Assembly: GCA_033239005.1 (NCBI GenBank)
Contig: BSQZ01000028.1
Span: 1,631,001-1,695,000 of the forward strand
Direction of reading: 5' to 3'
From: Lamellibrachia satsuma
Taxonomy: Eukaryota; Annelida; Polychaeta; Sabellida; Siboglinidae
DNA: 64,000 bases
The position numbers and the translations under genes are program-made. The stretch's first letter is position 1. Each line of letters begins with the position of its first letter. The notes beneath the pieces are model-generated. The model made no database searches and was not told the DNA's origin. It was given only the letters and a program-made list of their open reading frames with translations. This document shows, in pieces, positions 24,544-35,300 of this stretch.

Positions 24544-24837
24544 ATGAAGTCTCAGTGTGGATCGACTCGGCCGTGGTCAGTTGTCGAGAGACAACTTGAC
24601 CGGACTTGTGACCAACTCCAAGCTCTGCACCATCGCACTGACAAGCTGCGCACACGCCAGCGACGTTTTTCCAAACGAGGCAGTAGTGGTTACATTCGCA
24701 GCCTACAGATGGAGCTGCAGGTGGTCGAGGGGGTTTACGCGGCGTATTACAAGTTCGGAGAAATGAAAGCCGGTCAGCTGATGGAACTTGACCGGAGAAG
24801 TGACCCAGAAGATGACCAGTTGTGTGAACATACGTGA
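24544..24837 (+). CDS. Hypothetical small protein, 97 aa
   Basis: I do not recognise this protein. The start at 24544 has a good animal context (accATGA) and sits just below a TATA box; an in-frame ATG 12 codons upstream (24508) overlaps the TATA box and is less likely. The product is charged, with Arg/Lys-rich blocks (DKLRTRQRRFSKRG), and probably mostly helical (SLQMELQVVEGVYAAYYKFG EMKAG region, about residues 53-80). It has no signal peptide or membrane segment. Codon composition is more GC-rich than the surroundings, which supports real coding. There is no paralogue in the window and no clear poly(A) signal within 100 bp. It may be an intronless gene or one exon of a larger gene. Confidence 0.4.
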   Translation: MKSQCGSTRPWSVVERQLDRTCDQLQALHHRTDKLRTRQRRFSKRGSSGYIRSLQMELQVVEGVYAAYYKFGEMKAGQLMELDRRSDPEDDQLCEHT

Positions 24838-25538
24838 GCTTCCAGCAAAATAACGGTTCTTTTCAGACCCACAAACCAAATTGCTCTCTTCAGAGCAACC
24901 ATCATCTCAGGAAAGAGTAATTGTACTTTTGATATGAAAGTTGTTGCATTGCATTTTTTCTACAGAAAACAGCCAGACTACGTGTGTCACAGTCAAAATA
25001 ATTTTGCACTGTGAATGATTTGCGCCAAAAAGTTAACAAGCTAAATGGTAAATTTCCATTCATTAGGTAGCAAATAGCTTAGTATAGCAGTATTATAAAG
25101 AATAATACCATAATGCATTTAGACACGTGATAACGTAGTGTGTATTTTTGTACCTTAAGGCACCATTTAATGATATATATATATTACGCATTCACAGGGT
25201 GGTATCACTACTACCGTGTAAGTCTTTTTCTACAGGGACACCTTCCCGCCAGTTAATTCGCGAGAATAATTATTTGTATATTACGCTCTCTGAGAATAAA
25301 TAATTTACATACAATATAATAACTATTATTATTAATAATAATAATAATAATAACAATAAAGTTCCACGGCACCTATATCCTCATGAATCCGAGCTCAAAC
25401 CAACCAGAATCATTAAGCATTACTGTGAAAGACACTGTACTGATGCATTCGCCGTCTCGCGATCAATCTGGCTGCCGAATTCACCACCACCAATAGCTCG
25501 GTGATTAGTACCTCAATGATGCTATGTAACCGAGTATT
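24838..25538. other. Intergenic, no gene seen
   Basis: A short (AAT)n run near 25330-25355. Nothing else recognised. Confidence 0.5.
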
Positions 25539-26333
25539 CCCGTCGCGGCTGCTTCCCGTTACGGCTACTTTGTGGAGGAGCAAGGGGGACATTAATTTAT
25601 TTGTATGTGGTTATTTGTATGTAGTTAAAAGCATAAATGGTTTCACCAAGATCCATGAATAGCTGGTAGTATTGCACATGGCTTATTTGGAGTAGTTGTT
25701 ATAATCTGAGACAGTTTCACCGTGATTCATTCTATGTGTAGTATCACTGAGAACACGGTATATGTATCTACGTAATATTATTGAAGATGGGGTGGTCGAA
25801 TTTGCAACAAGCAACTATGGGAAGCCTTCTGCCATGCACACAGGCTACAGGAGACAAAAGTAACAGCATCTGGCTCAGCTCAAACAGGAGTATGTGATGG
25901 GGGAAATATCTGTACTGAGTTTTCTGCTTGCAGCTGGACACTTACTTAAATTAGTGCGACATTCACTTGTGATTGATGACAGTTACTTGATGACGTTAGA
26001 ATGACATGCACTTGTGATACAGGGATGTGTACATGATTTTCGTGACTTCCGTTCAATGCATAATGTTGGATATAATGTATAAAATATCTTATACTGAGTA
26101 CTCTGTACAATTAATGTATTTATGCCTTAATAAAAATGTAATGCATACACATCATGTATTTTTATGTTGTATACTATCTGAAATAATTTATCCTCCCTTG
26201 ACTCAAGAATGGAGGAAGTAGCTACAACGGGATTAGTTTCAATGCCTAATTAGTTGCTCCCACAAAAGCAGCCATAACGGGAACAAAGTAGTCAAAACGG
26301 GAAGTAGCCGTAAAGGGAAGTAGTCACGACGGG
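25539..26333. mobile_element. Non-autonomous element with inverted ends, 795 bp
   Basis: The left end is CCCGTCGCGGCTGCTTCCCG followed by TTACGGCTACTTTG. The right end, reverse-complemented, is CCCGTCGTGACTACTTCCCT followed by TTACGGCTACTTCCCG. Both ends contain repeated 'CCCGT..NGNCTACTT' units, and the right end has two extra ones. The interior has no supported coding frame, so this resembles a non-autonomous DNA transposon. No clear target duplication was found; the superfamily is unknown. Confidence 0.6.
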
Positions 26334-27246
26334 CTTAACTCTATGCAACACTGCATTGCTGTACTGCAATCGCGATACCACTAAGGCGTTGACTAGTGTT
26401 TTGCAAGCACTATCATTGTGTGCCTAATTCCGGGTTTTACACAACTAAAAATGCATTAGCAAAAATCAAAAATGCATTAGCAAAAATAAGTATTTGTGTG
26501 TACTCATGCAGTGTTCATTCATAGCATTTGTACAAATATTGCATCGGCATGATAACTAACACAAATTCATTTACTGTAACAGAAACAACCAAGTATTTAC
26601 GAGTGAGATTTGTTGACCGGAATAGGAAGATTATTAGCACGTTGCGTTTCCACAACAACAACTACATTAGCATTGAGATGCTAATTAATTTGTTACATCC
26701 GGCTGAATTGTAGTAAAAAAGATACACATATGAGCAAGTAAAAAAGATGGTATCTGGAAGGAAAACCTCACAGGATCCTCCTCACCATCGTGAAACGGTG
26801 TGTCAACCCGGTCATCCCCCCCAACATCTTCATGGATGACACAGTTATTGCTTAGACATAAAGTAACGATGCATTTGCAAATTAGCACGCACGCACTCAC
26901 TCACGTACGCACGCACGCACGCATGCGCTAACCATATTTATTTACTCAGATGCATTAAACATTGTCTTAAAAAAGTATTCTACCTCCAAGTATTCTAACG
27001 AATAAGTGAGTTCGTATATTTTGGCGTCTTGCTATTTAGTAGTACGTGACACCTTTACCATTTCCACGTTCAACCGATTCTTCATCTTAGTTGGTCCCGT
27101 GAAATGGCATGTCTCCAGAGTGAACCTGACCTCCGCCAAATTATACAGCTACAGCTACAACTTTCGCAAAATCCTACATCATTCTAAAGACTATTCTATA
27201 ACAATTCTATAATTTTTAAGGAATGAGCCATGTCGTCCCTAGAGGC
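26334..27246. other. Intergenic, no gene seen
   Basis: A short ACGC/ACTC-type tract lies at about 26885-26920. No supported coding frame. Confidence 0.5.
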
Positions 27247-27510
27247 AGCATACGACTCAAAAGAGAAGATGAAGAGAACGACAGCATGCCTTTCCTTGAT
27301 GCGAGGTTTACCAGAAAGAGCGATGGTAGTGTAAAGTCCACGGTATACAGAAAGAAGACCCCCGTGTACTGATCCGTATCTGAACTGTGAGTCCCACCTC
27401 GTCAGTCACCAGTAGCTAAGAGTAGTCTGAATCCTTATGAACAGGTATGAGATACTAACTTCTGAGGAAAGAGACAAAAAGGAAAAAGGAGGAACACCCA
27501 AAAGGCTTGG
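27247..27510 (+). pseudogene. Penelope-like element fragment (end of reverse transcriptase)
   Basis: The frame from about 27257 reads KREDENDSMPFLDARFTRKS in outline, with DGSVKSTVYRKK after it. This is the 'lpFLDv.itr..dGs..t.VYRK.THTd' signature of Penelope-like element reverse transcriptases. The expected THTD is replaced by TPVY and a stop. Further on, in another frame, NRYEILTSEERDKKEEE resembles the following 'R..........R..E...l...L' segment. It is a short broken fragment without an endonuclease. Confidence 0.6.
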
Positions 27511-27560
27511 AAAAAGGTGACGGATAACAAGAAGAGCAAGCATGAATATAATATGCGAAG

Positions 27561-27730
27561 AACAAAGAACAAAGGGGGTTCAGAAAAAGAACAAAGGGGG
27601 TTCAGAAAAAGAAAAAGAACAAAGGGGGTTCAGAAAAAGAACAAAGGGGGTTCAGAAAAAGAACAAAGGGGGTTCAGAAAAAGACCAAAGGGGTTCAGAA
27701 AAATAACAAAGAACAAAGGGGGTTCAGAAG
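27561..27730 (+). repeat. About 22-bp tandem repeat (AAAGGGGGTTCAGAAAAAGA)
   Basis: About seven imperfect units separate the Penelope fragment from the DIRS-like reverse transcriptase. The Lys/Gly/Ser/Glu-rich translation is a by-product of the repeat. Confidence 0.85.
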
Positions 27731-27899
27731 AAGAAGAGGGACAACATTATAGAATGTTTGTGTTAAAACAGCTGGTAGACAAGAGTTGTCTGGAGACGAA
27801 ATGGATGCAACGGATGGGTGTTCAAGGTTCTGGAAACCGGTTTCCGTTTACGTTTCAGGGAGTGTCCTCCAAAGACATGTACACCTTCACCATTTGTGG

Positions 27900-28380
27900 A
27901 CAGGGGCCCCCTCTTAAGAGGAAGGCACTCTTACCCTTAGTCCACAAAATGTGGAGAAACGAGGCGATCGAAATCGTCCGCGATGCATCTTCTCCCGGTT
28001 TTTACAGTCGTCTGTTCAACACATTTTTGGAAATTTCCCATTTCAAGATGGAGACTGCAGAAAGCATACAACGATCTCTACATCGGGAAGCCTGGGTAAC
28101 GTCCATTGACCTTATCAATGCCTACTTCCACATTACAATCAATCAGGGTTACCCAAAATTCCTTCGGTCCCAGACTCGGGATACCCTCTACCAATTCAGG
28201 GCCTTGCTGTTTGGCCTCTCTCCACCACCTTGGGTATTCACCAAGGTTATGGGAGAGATCAAAGTTCTAGTGCATCAACCTATGTTAATACCTGGACGAC
28301 TGGCTGATATACTCGATGGGACTTCGTATTCAGGAAAAGAAGTCCGACTTGATTCCCACGCAAAAGTTCCTGTTTCTTGA
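27900..28380 (+). pseudogene. DIRS-like reverse transcriptase, broken
   Basis: Reads LLPLVHKMWRNEAIEIVRD, SPGFYSRLFNTFLEISHFKM, ETAESIQRSL, WVTSIDLINAYFHITINQGY, then YQFRALLFGLSPPPWVFTKV. These match the DIRS palm motifs (hFKMET, SIDL.DAYFHIpI, lpFGLs.aPwvFTk). The segment between SRLF and HFKM is shorter than normal, and the catalytic Y(L)DD block that should follow is not present in the open frame, which ends at 28380. Confidence 0.75.
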
Positions 28381-28639
28381 CTATCAATTCGACCTGATTT
28401 CCTTCCATGTGACCCCAACATTGGAACGACATCACAGAATCAAGAGGATCATTCAATCCCTCCTGATTGAATGATCCCCTGGGGGACATACTCGTATGTG
28501 GCAGATCCTGTTGGGTTTGTTTGCGGCAACAAATGAATTAGTTCCTCTGGGTTGCCTTCACACCCGCGAAGCCCAGCATTGTATCTCGCAACATTGTGAT
28601 TTCAATCCGTCAACAAGCGATACGTGTATCCCCATTTCC

Positions 28640-29480
28640 GCTGCGGCGAACGAGGATCTACAGTAGTGGATGTCGGAACGCAATGCTCTGATGGGAGCTC
28701 GGGTAATCCCCTAGGATCCAGACGCATATATGTTCACGGATATGTCGAACATTGGTTCGGGTGCGTATTGGAACTCCTTAACAGCCTCTGGTGTCTAGTC
28801 GACGACCGAGAAAGCACTTCACATCAATGTACTAGAGTTAGAGGCCATACACCTAACAGTGCTGCACTGGCTGAAGCAACTCAAGGTAATAACAGTTCTT
28901 GTTGCGCCGGACAACTCCACGGTAGTATCCTACATCAACAAGCAGGGCAGGACACGGTCAATATCGCTGTGCAGACAGAACAAGAGGTTGCTCTTCGTGT
29001 CGGAACAGTAAGATAGTGCTACAAGTGCGTCACGTTCCCGGAAGAATGAATGTTCTCGCGGATGTCCTATCTCGCCCAACTCAGATATCAGGTACAGAGT
29101 GCTCCCTACATCCTTATGTCTTCCAACAAGTCATACGGGAGTGTGGAATCCCATTGCTGGATTTATTTGCAACAAGGTGGAACCACAAACTTCCAATATA
29201 TGTGTCCCCGTCCGGATCCGTCAGCCATGGTAATGGATGCACTATCAATTAGCAATGTGGGGATATGCTTATCCACCTGCTGCTCTGTTGACACAAATTC
29301 TAGAGAAGATCCAACGAGACCGGTGTGAAGTGATCCTCATTGCCCCACGCTGGCCACATGCGATCTGGTTTTCACTTATCCTAGGGATATTAGTGGATTC
29401 CCCTTTACAGATCCCCAACATCCATCGATTACTGTCGCAGCCACGAGGACTAATCCATCGAGATACCTCCAATCTACAGC
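28640..29480 (+). pseudogene. DIRS-like RNase H region and linker, broken
   Basis: Across several frames: LELEAIHLTVLHWLKQLKVI, VAPDNSTVVSYINKQG, LQVRHVPGRMNVLADVLSRP, GIPLLDLFATRWNHKLPIYV, LLTQILEKIQRDRCEVILIA and PRWPHAIWF. These are the RNase H (D..TVVsYiNkQG, HvpG..NvlAD.LSR) and 'LFATr.N.KLP' linker blocks of DIRS elements. At least three frame changes. Confidence 0.75.
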
Positions 29481-29489
29481 TACACGCTG

Positions 29490-30310
29490 AGAGTGTAGTT
29501 TCAGATGTTCTCCGTCATCTTCACACAGAGAAGCAATTGGCAATTTCTACCACTGAAGGGTATAAAACGACAATTATCAGCACCCTTCGGGCCACTTCTG
29601 ATATTGGGATAGGGCGAAATCAATCATTGAAATTTTTACTACGAAACATCGAACTGGAACAATGTTGACGATGTCAACGCCCTTTCCGGACGTCTTGGTT
29701 TTATCAGCTTTAAGTAAGCCTCCATTTGAGCCATTGAGCCAAGCTTCCGACAAACTGATAACATGGAAGACAGTTTTACTAATCGCTCTTGCCTCAGGCA
29801 AACTGCGGGGCGAAATTCACGCTTTTGAACATGCCTGTCTCCTGCGGACCACGGGCTGGGCAGAGATTACACTACGAGTGGGTCTGTCTTTTATGTCAAA
29901 GACACATGTGTTGGCTAATGGCTCCAAATGCGTTTGAGCGACGGCATGGCCGAAGATAGACTCCTGTGCCCTGTCCGAGCTTTGCGATTCTACCTGGAAA
30001 GATCTATGTCATGGAGGGAGAACAAACGTCTCATCTTTGTCTCTTTCAAACCAGGACATAGATAAGACATTTTCCATCAACAATCTTCAGTTGGATCCGC
30101 AAAACCATTACGGAATGTTATGCACAGACAGTCTTCTACACTCCTGGAGTTCCATCGGGTTAAGGCACACCAGGTACGGTCTATGGCCACAACCCTTGCA
30201 TTCCACAGACAGGCCTCAATGGAACAGATCCTGAGGGCCAGTACCTGACGGTGTCCTAACACTTTCACAGTTTTTTTTAATCTGAAAGACCTATCCCTCT
30301 ACTCCTCAGA
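29490..30310 (+). pseudogene. DIRS-like tyrosine recombinase, broken
   Basis: Reads LHTEKQLAISTTEGYKTTII, PPFEPLSQASDKLITWKTVL, LIALASGKLRGEIHAF (first catalytic Arg region) and, near 30150-30240, EFHRVKAHQVRSMATTLAFH with the HxxR box. The usual 'ASTW' block is AST followed by a TGA stop at about 30245, and the place of the nucleophilic Tyr reads FFN after a run of eight T. The recombinase is therefore inactive as written. The family normally integrates a circular cDNA intermediate. Confidence 0.75.
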
Positions 30311-30350
30311 TCTCATTCACTTGGGACAAATAGTGACTGCGGAGACAATT

Positions 30351-30969
30351 CTGCTGCCAACAGACCATTAGAGGTAGATTTGTTTATAGGTGGAGTCATG
30401 GCAGACAGAAAAGTAAGAAGTTGAAAGGGAATTACCTTATTTTCACACATGTATGTTCAGAGCTGATAGTTAGCTCGGACTAACTGATTTGGCCTACCTT
30501 GTTATAAATTCATAAATAAAACTTTACAGACATTCATTTACCCCTCGATCGAGATCATTTACCGTTTGACTCATGTATACTCGTTCATAAAATCAGCAAT
30601 AACAATTCCTTACTTGCTCTGGCATTTCAACTAGAGGTAGTACTTTGATGTCACCACTATAGTTCACGAGAATGTATTCGACTATGAGCTATAATAACGA
30701 GGTGCGGTTTCTGTTTAATGGGCTCCCTTAAATTTCTACCATGGTTATTTTCCTCGCGGAGTGGCATTTAAAGCGATGAAATTTTTGGACAACGTGAAAT
30801 ATTCGTCATATAAATTGTAAAAATAGATAGCTATGCACCCAGAATATGCATGGGCGCGTACATAATTTATGTCACAATGAAAACTACGGGGCACGGACCA
30901 CAGTCAGAATCCATCCGCCATTACATAAAGAGTGTATTTGTGAGAGCAGAAATTGTGAGAATGAGTGAG
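30351..30969. other. Intergenic, no gene seen
   Basis: Unannotated sequence between the DIRS-like remnant and the Gypsy element; no motif recognised. Confidence 0.4.
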
Positions 30970-30973
30970 TAGA
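30970..30973. other. Target site duplication, left (TAGA)
   Basis: TAGA lies immediately left of the left LTR and again at 37771-37774 immediately right of the right LTR, as expected for a 4-bp Gypsy-type duplication. Confidence 0.75.
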
Positions 30974-32321
30974 TGTGACCTGCAGCGCTTCGCGGGTCCC
31001 CAAACCAATCGAATTACACTAAGGCAAACAGAATCTGTATATATAAGGTTTATTCGCACGGAAGAACAATTAACCGAGACATAACGTTATATGGCAGACT
31101 AACTAAAATGTACTTAATTTCTGTGAACAACGGTTTAACTTAACCAAGATGATATATGGCCGAAACGGAAACTACGGCGGAAACGGCGACTGCTACTCAG
31201 AACTATGATAGCTGTCATGGATAGAACACAGATTATTATCATGCCGGCATCACAGTTCACGTCCTAATATCCTAACAACCAGTAGCCTGCACACAGCCAA
31301 TGCACATTAGTAACATGGATTACTATGTAAATAGCATCTAAGATTCCGGCCAAACGTTGGACAGTTTATTAGCGCCAACGTAGCATCACATTCCACATAA
31401 TAGCAATAAAGTGGTTGAATAAGAAAGCATGGCCCAGCCGTTCCGTTGAAGTCATGTTATAGCAATCTAATACAATAATACTGATCACGACGCCTATGCG
31501 TCTACTTATAATAGTGTACCGACCATACAACATAACTTTCACAAATAAATGTAACACCCGAATGTAACCCATTGCAGGACATCCAGTACACAACAGTAAC
31601 GCTTGAACAATGTAACATGACTAGTGCTGCCGTCTAATGACAACAGGGGAACACCATTCCACATCGGGGTACCGATACTGCCGACAACACTACTACTGAC
31701 CTTACTCGTTGAAACCCAATGCCACCGCACGATACACTGTCACCGTAGTACTAATTCTATTTTGCATTCCGCAACTCATTCTTGCTAACACATTATACAT
31801 TCATTAATCTAACCGCTAGGACGATATACGAACGCTAACATGCCATTGTCGTTGACGGTGCCTAACTTAACTAGGTCTAGGACATTTAGGACATCTCGCC
31901 GTCAACAGTAAATATTGTAATGAATACGCTATCACCAAATAGCTACAAATCCGAACAAATAACCACAATGACAGAGTGTCATACAAACACAATGTCAGAG
32001 TGTCATACAAGCATAATGCTCCGCCCCAAGCGTGCATGTTTCACTTACGTGTAAATCAGATGTGATATCTGACCCAGACAAAAGAACACCCGTTGCGCGG
32101 GAAAATATGATAACCCGCCTTCCCATTTGCGCATCCGTTCTTGCGCACAGTTATTACCGTAAATTGGGAAATGTCAATGCAGCGCCCTATAAGCCAGATT
32201 ATACCAGTGACGCTACAAAGGGTTATCGCTGTCAGTGTATATTCACTGCATACCGTTATAATGGAGGATAAATGTAAAAGCCTGAGCCTAATGCCAGATA
32301 CATAAAAATCACAGGGTCACA
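30974..32321 (-). repeat. Gypsy 3' LTR (left copy)
   Basis: 1348 bp. Begins TGTGACCTGCAGCGCTTCGC and ends CAGGGTCACA on the plus strand. Differs from 36423-37770 at three positions within its first 70 bases (CCCC/CCCA, GAAT/GACT, ATCT/ATAT); I saw no other difference. Small frames inside it are identical in both copies and are not genes. Confidence 0.95.
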
Positions 32322-32331
32322 CTCTCCCCAA
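32322..32331 (-). other. Polypurine tract
   Basis: On the minus strand TTGGGGAGAG directly precedes the 3' LTR, the position for plus-strand primer formation. Confidence 0.7.
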
Positions 32332-32378
32332 CTTATGAGCAGCATAGCTCTAAAACTAAAAGCTAAGGTGCTCAAACC

Positions 32379-35300
32379 CTATTGGTTTACAGAGCGGGGC
32401 CAATTGCCCGGGTTCGAATGCGTGCCCGCTCGACTACGGCACGTGCGCCGTAGCAACGGGCGAACGTCTTCCTCTGCACTACTCGTGGAGCTCGATTCAG
32501 GACCAGATGATGAAGGTGACACGTCGCGGACGACCGGATTCCGCACAGTCCACAACAATGGCGCACTCGATGTATCCGACGTGTCACTGCTACCCACACA
32601 CGCCACACTGGGCAGGCATGGCAGTCGACGACGTCGTACAGGTGGTGCCGCTTTTGGGCCATTTCCTGGAACGCACAACCGTAGGGAAGCACGATTCACC
32701 GTGCGCTGCGCACCGAATCCGTCGGCAGGTTCGACCACATACACGTCGTTCGTTCCCTGACGCATCACAACACGGTAGGGTCTTGTCTGCCAGGCGTCTT
32801 GGATTTTGCTCCTTCCCCGAATGCCGTGGTTGCGCAGATAAACGCGCTCCCCAGCGGCGAGTGGAAGTTCACGGGCGTGGCGATCATGACGCGCCTTTCG
32901 TTGGTCCGCATGGTTGTCCAACTGTGTTGCTGCTTTCTGATAAGCGTCGCGCAGCCGACGCTGATGCTGCTGCACCCACCCGTCACCCGACGATTCATCT
33001 GCGCCCAGCAGCACGTCGATATCGGACGGGACCTTCCGGGGGGGTGTTAGACGTGACAACGCATCCGCGTTTGCATTGTGCTTGGCCGAACGATACTTGA
33101 TCTCGAAGTTGAACGGGGCCAGCGCGGCAGCCCATCTCTGCTCAACTGCCGGTAACTTTGTCGATTTCATCAGGTAGGTCAAAGGGTTATTATCGGTGTA
33201 CAGAATGAATTCGCCACCCAATAGATAATCGCGGAACTTGTCACATACGGCCCATTTCAAAGCTAGTAGTTCTAGCTTTTTGGAAGAGTAGTTGCTCTTG
33301 TTCTTTTCCGACTTGCGGAGGCCACGGCTCGCACACGCTATGATTCGCGTCTTTCCATCTTGAACCTGACTCAGTACGGCGCCTAGCCCAAGGTCGGATG
33401 CGTCAGTTTCCACAATGAACGGCTTGCTGTAATCAGCGAATCCGAGGACTGGAGCACTCGTCAACCTTCTCTTTATCGCAGAGAATGCTGCATCACATTC
33501 CTCACTCCATCGGCCTGCCAGTTGGAAAGAAGCGCTCGATCGTGGTTTGCCTTTGATATCACGGCAGCACGTGGTTATTAGCGCATTCAGCGGGCTCGCG
33601 ATCGCGGTAAATCGGGGGACGTAGCGGCGGTAGTAAGAGGCAAACCCCATGAAGGATCGGAGCTGTTTCAAAGTATCTGGCCTCGGCCAACGTTCCACAG
33701 CTGCAACTTTCTCTGGATCAGTCGCGATCCCTGCAGCCGACACGCGGTGCCCAAGATACTGCACTTCAGGCTGAAAGAAAGCGCATTTCTTTAGTTCGAG
33801 TTTCAGCCCGTATTCGGCCAGACGCGTGAACACGGTGTCCAGTCGTTGAATCTGTTCGGCGACAGTTGTAGAAAACAGGAGGACGTCGTATAAATAGCAC
33901 AGCAGAATGCTAAACATTTCCTCGCGGAACGCTGTCTGCATTAGGCGCTGGAAGGTCGCGGGTGCATTGCAGAGGCCAAATGCCATCCGACGGTGTTCGT
34001 ACAAGCCAAATGGCGTACTGAAGGCAGTCTTGTGTTGTTCGTCAGGGTGCATAGGTACCTGCGTGTACGCCGACTGTAAGTCCAGTGTGCTGAACCATCG
34101 AGCACCTGCCAGAGCATCCATTGACTCGTCAATCCGTGGCAGTGGATAAGCATCCTTCACGGTTTTTGCGTTCAGAGCACGGAAATCACAACACATGCGC
34201 AAGGCTCCAGATCGCTTCCTCACGAGTACAACAGCACTGGCAAAGTCACTTTTGCTTTCCACAATGGCACCCGTCCGCACCAATTTTTGCAGATGGTCTT
34301 TGACTTCCTCCAACTGTGTTGGCGGGATGCGTCTATAGGGCATGTTGACAGGGACGTCGTCGGTGGTTCTGATTCTGTGTTGCACGGCACTGGTGCATCC
34401 GAGATCGTCGTCCGACCTCGCAAACACGGCACGGTGTCGGTTAAACAAAGCTCTAACTTCCCGTAGCTCGTCGTCTGTGCCTGCGAACTGCGACAGATCT
34501 ATGAGCTTTTCGACACTGTCAGCGTCCGATTCAATCGAGGGTGACCGTTGTGGTGTCACACCGACGACGATCTCGTTCATGCTCACATCAACTCGAACTG
34601 CACCATGTGGGAGGACATCTGCCGGTTTCAAGATTCCCAGTCTCGTTCGTGGCCTCAACCAAAAGTCGTTCTCGGTTGGATTAACCATGGCCACCATGAA
34701 TGTGCGATCGCATACTGCAGCACTAGTGGTGAGAAGGGGTCCACACCCGGCGGTGAGCGGCTCGATTAGAGCGGTCTGTCCCTTTCGGCCTCCAACCGCG
34801 TGTACATATACACTCGATCTGGCAGGAATGCGAATAGCCTGCCTGCTGGCCACACGCGCGAATCTGAAGGTGTCCGTGGTAGCTACCTCCTGCAAACATG
34901 CAGCAAACTCGGGAACGTGTGACAAGACGTTCATGCCGAGCAACCCAGGAAATTGCTGTCCGGAGTCGCGCACAACAAGGATCGCTCGATCGTCCACCGA
35001 CACGCCTGCGATGCATACAGTGGTCTCAAAATACCCGACATATGGTATTTCTAAACCATCTGCTGCCCGTATGGTCAACCAGTTACGTGCTGAGCGTAAC
35101 ATATGTCCTTGAGGCTGCAATACCGCTTTATAAAAAGCCTCCGTTACAAATGAAACTTGACTGCCGGTGTCCAGCAGACAGTCAACTGGCTGTCCGGCCA
35201 AAGTCACTTTGGCCACTGGGGTCCCACCTACGATCTGGTCGTAGGACGCGGTCATCAGGGTGCCCAGTTCCTCCACCCCCGGGCCGTTTGTCTTGGTGGA

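Larger units (their letters stand above)
27740..30350 (+). mobile_element. Decayed DIRS-like retrotransposon
   Basis: In order on the plus strand lie a reverse transcriptase, an RNase H-like region and a tyrosine recombinase, the arrangement that defines DIRS-order elements. All parts are broken by stops and frame changes. I did not find the split inverted terminal repeats or internal complementary region, so the outer limits are uncertain. The 5' side is fused to a short tandem repeat and a Penelope fragment. Confidence 0.75.

Noticed and set aside
31369..31730. Small frames repeated exactly at 36818-37179
   Set aside because: They lie in the two LTRs and are identical because the LTRs are; no coding evidence.
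34342..35112. 256-codon plus-strand frame opposite Gypsy pol
   Set aside because: Antisense shadow of the well-supported pol frame; no motif of its own.
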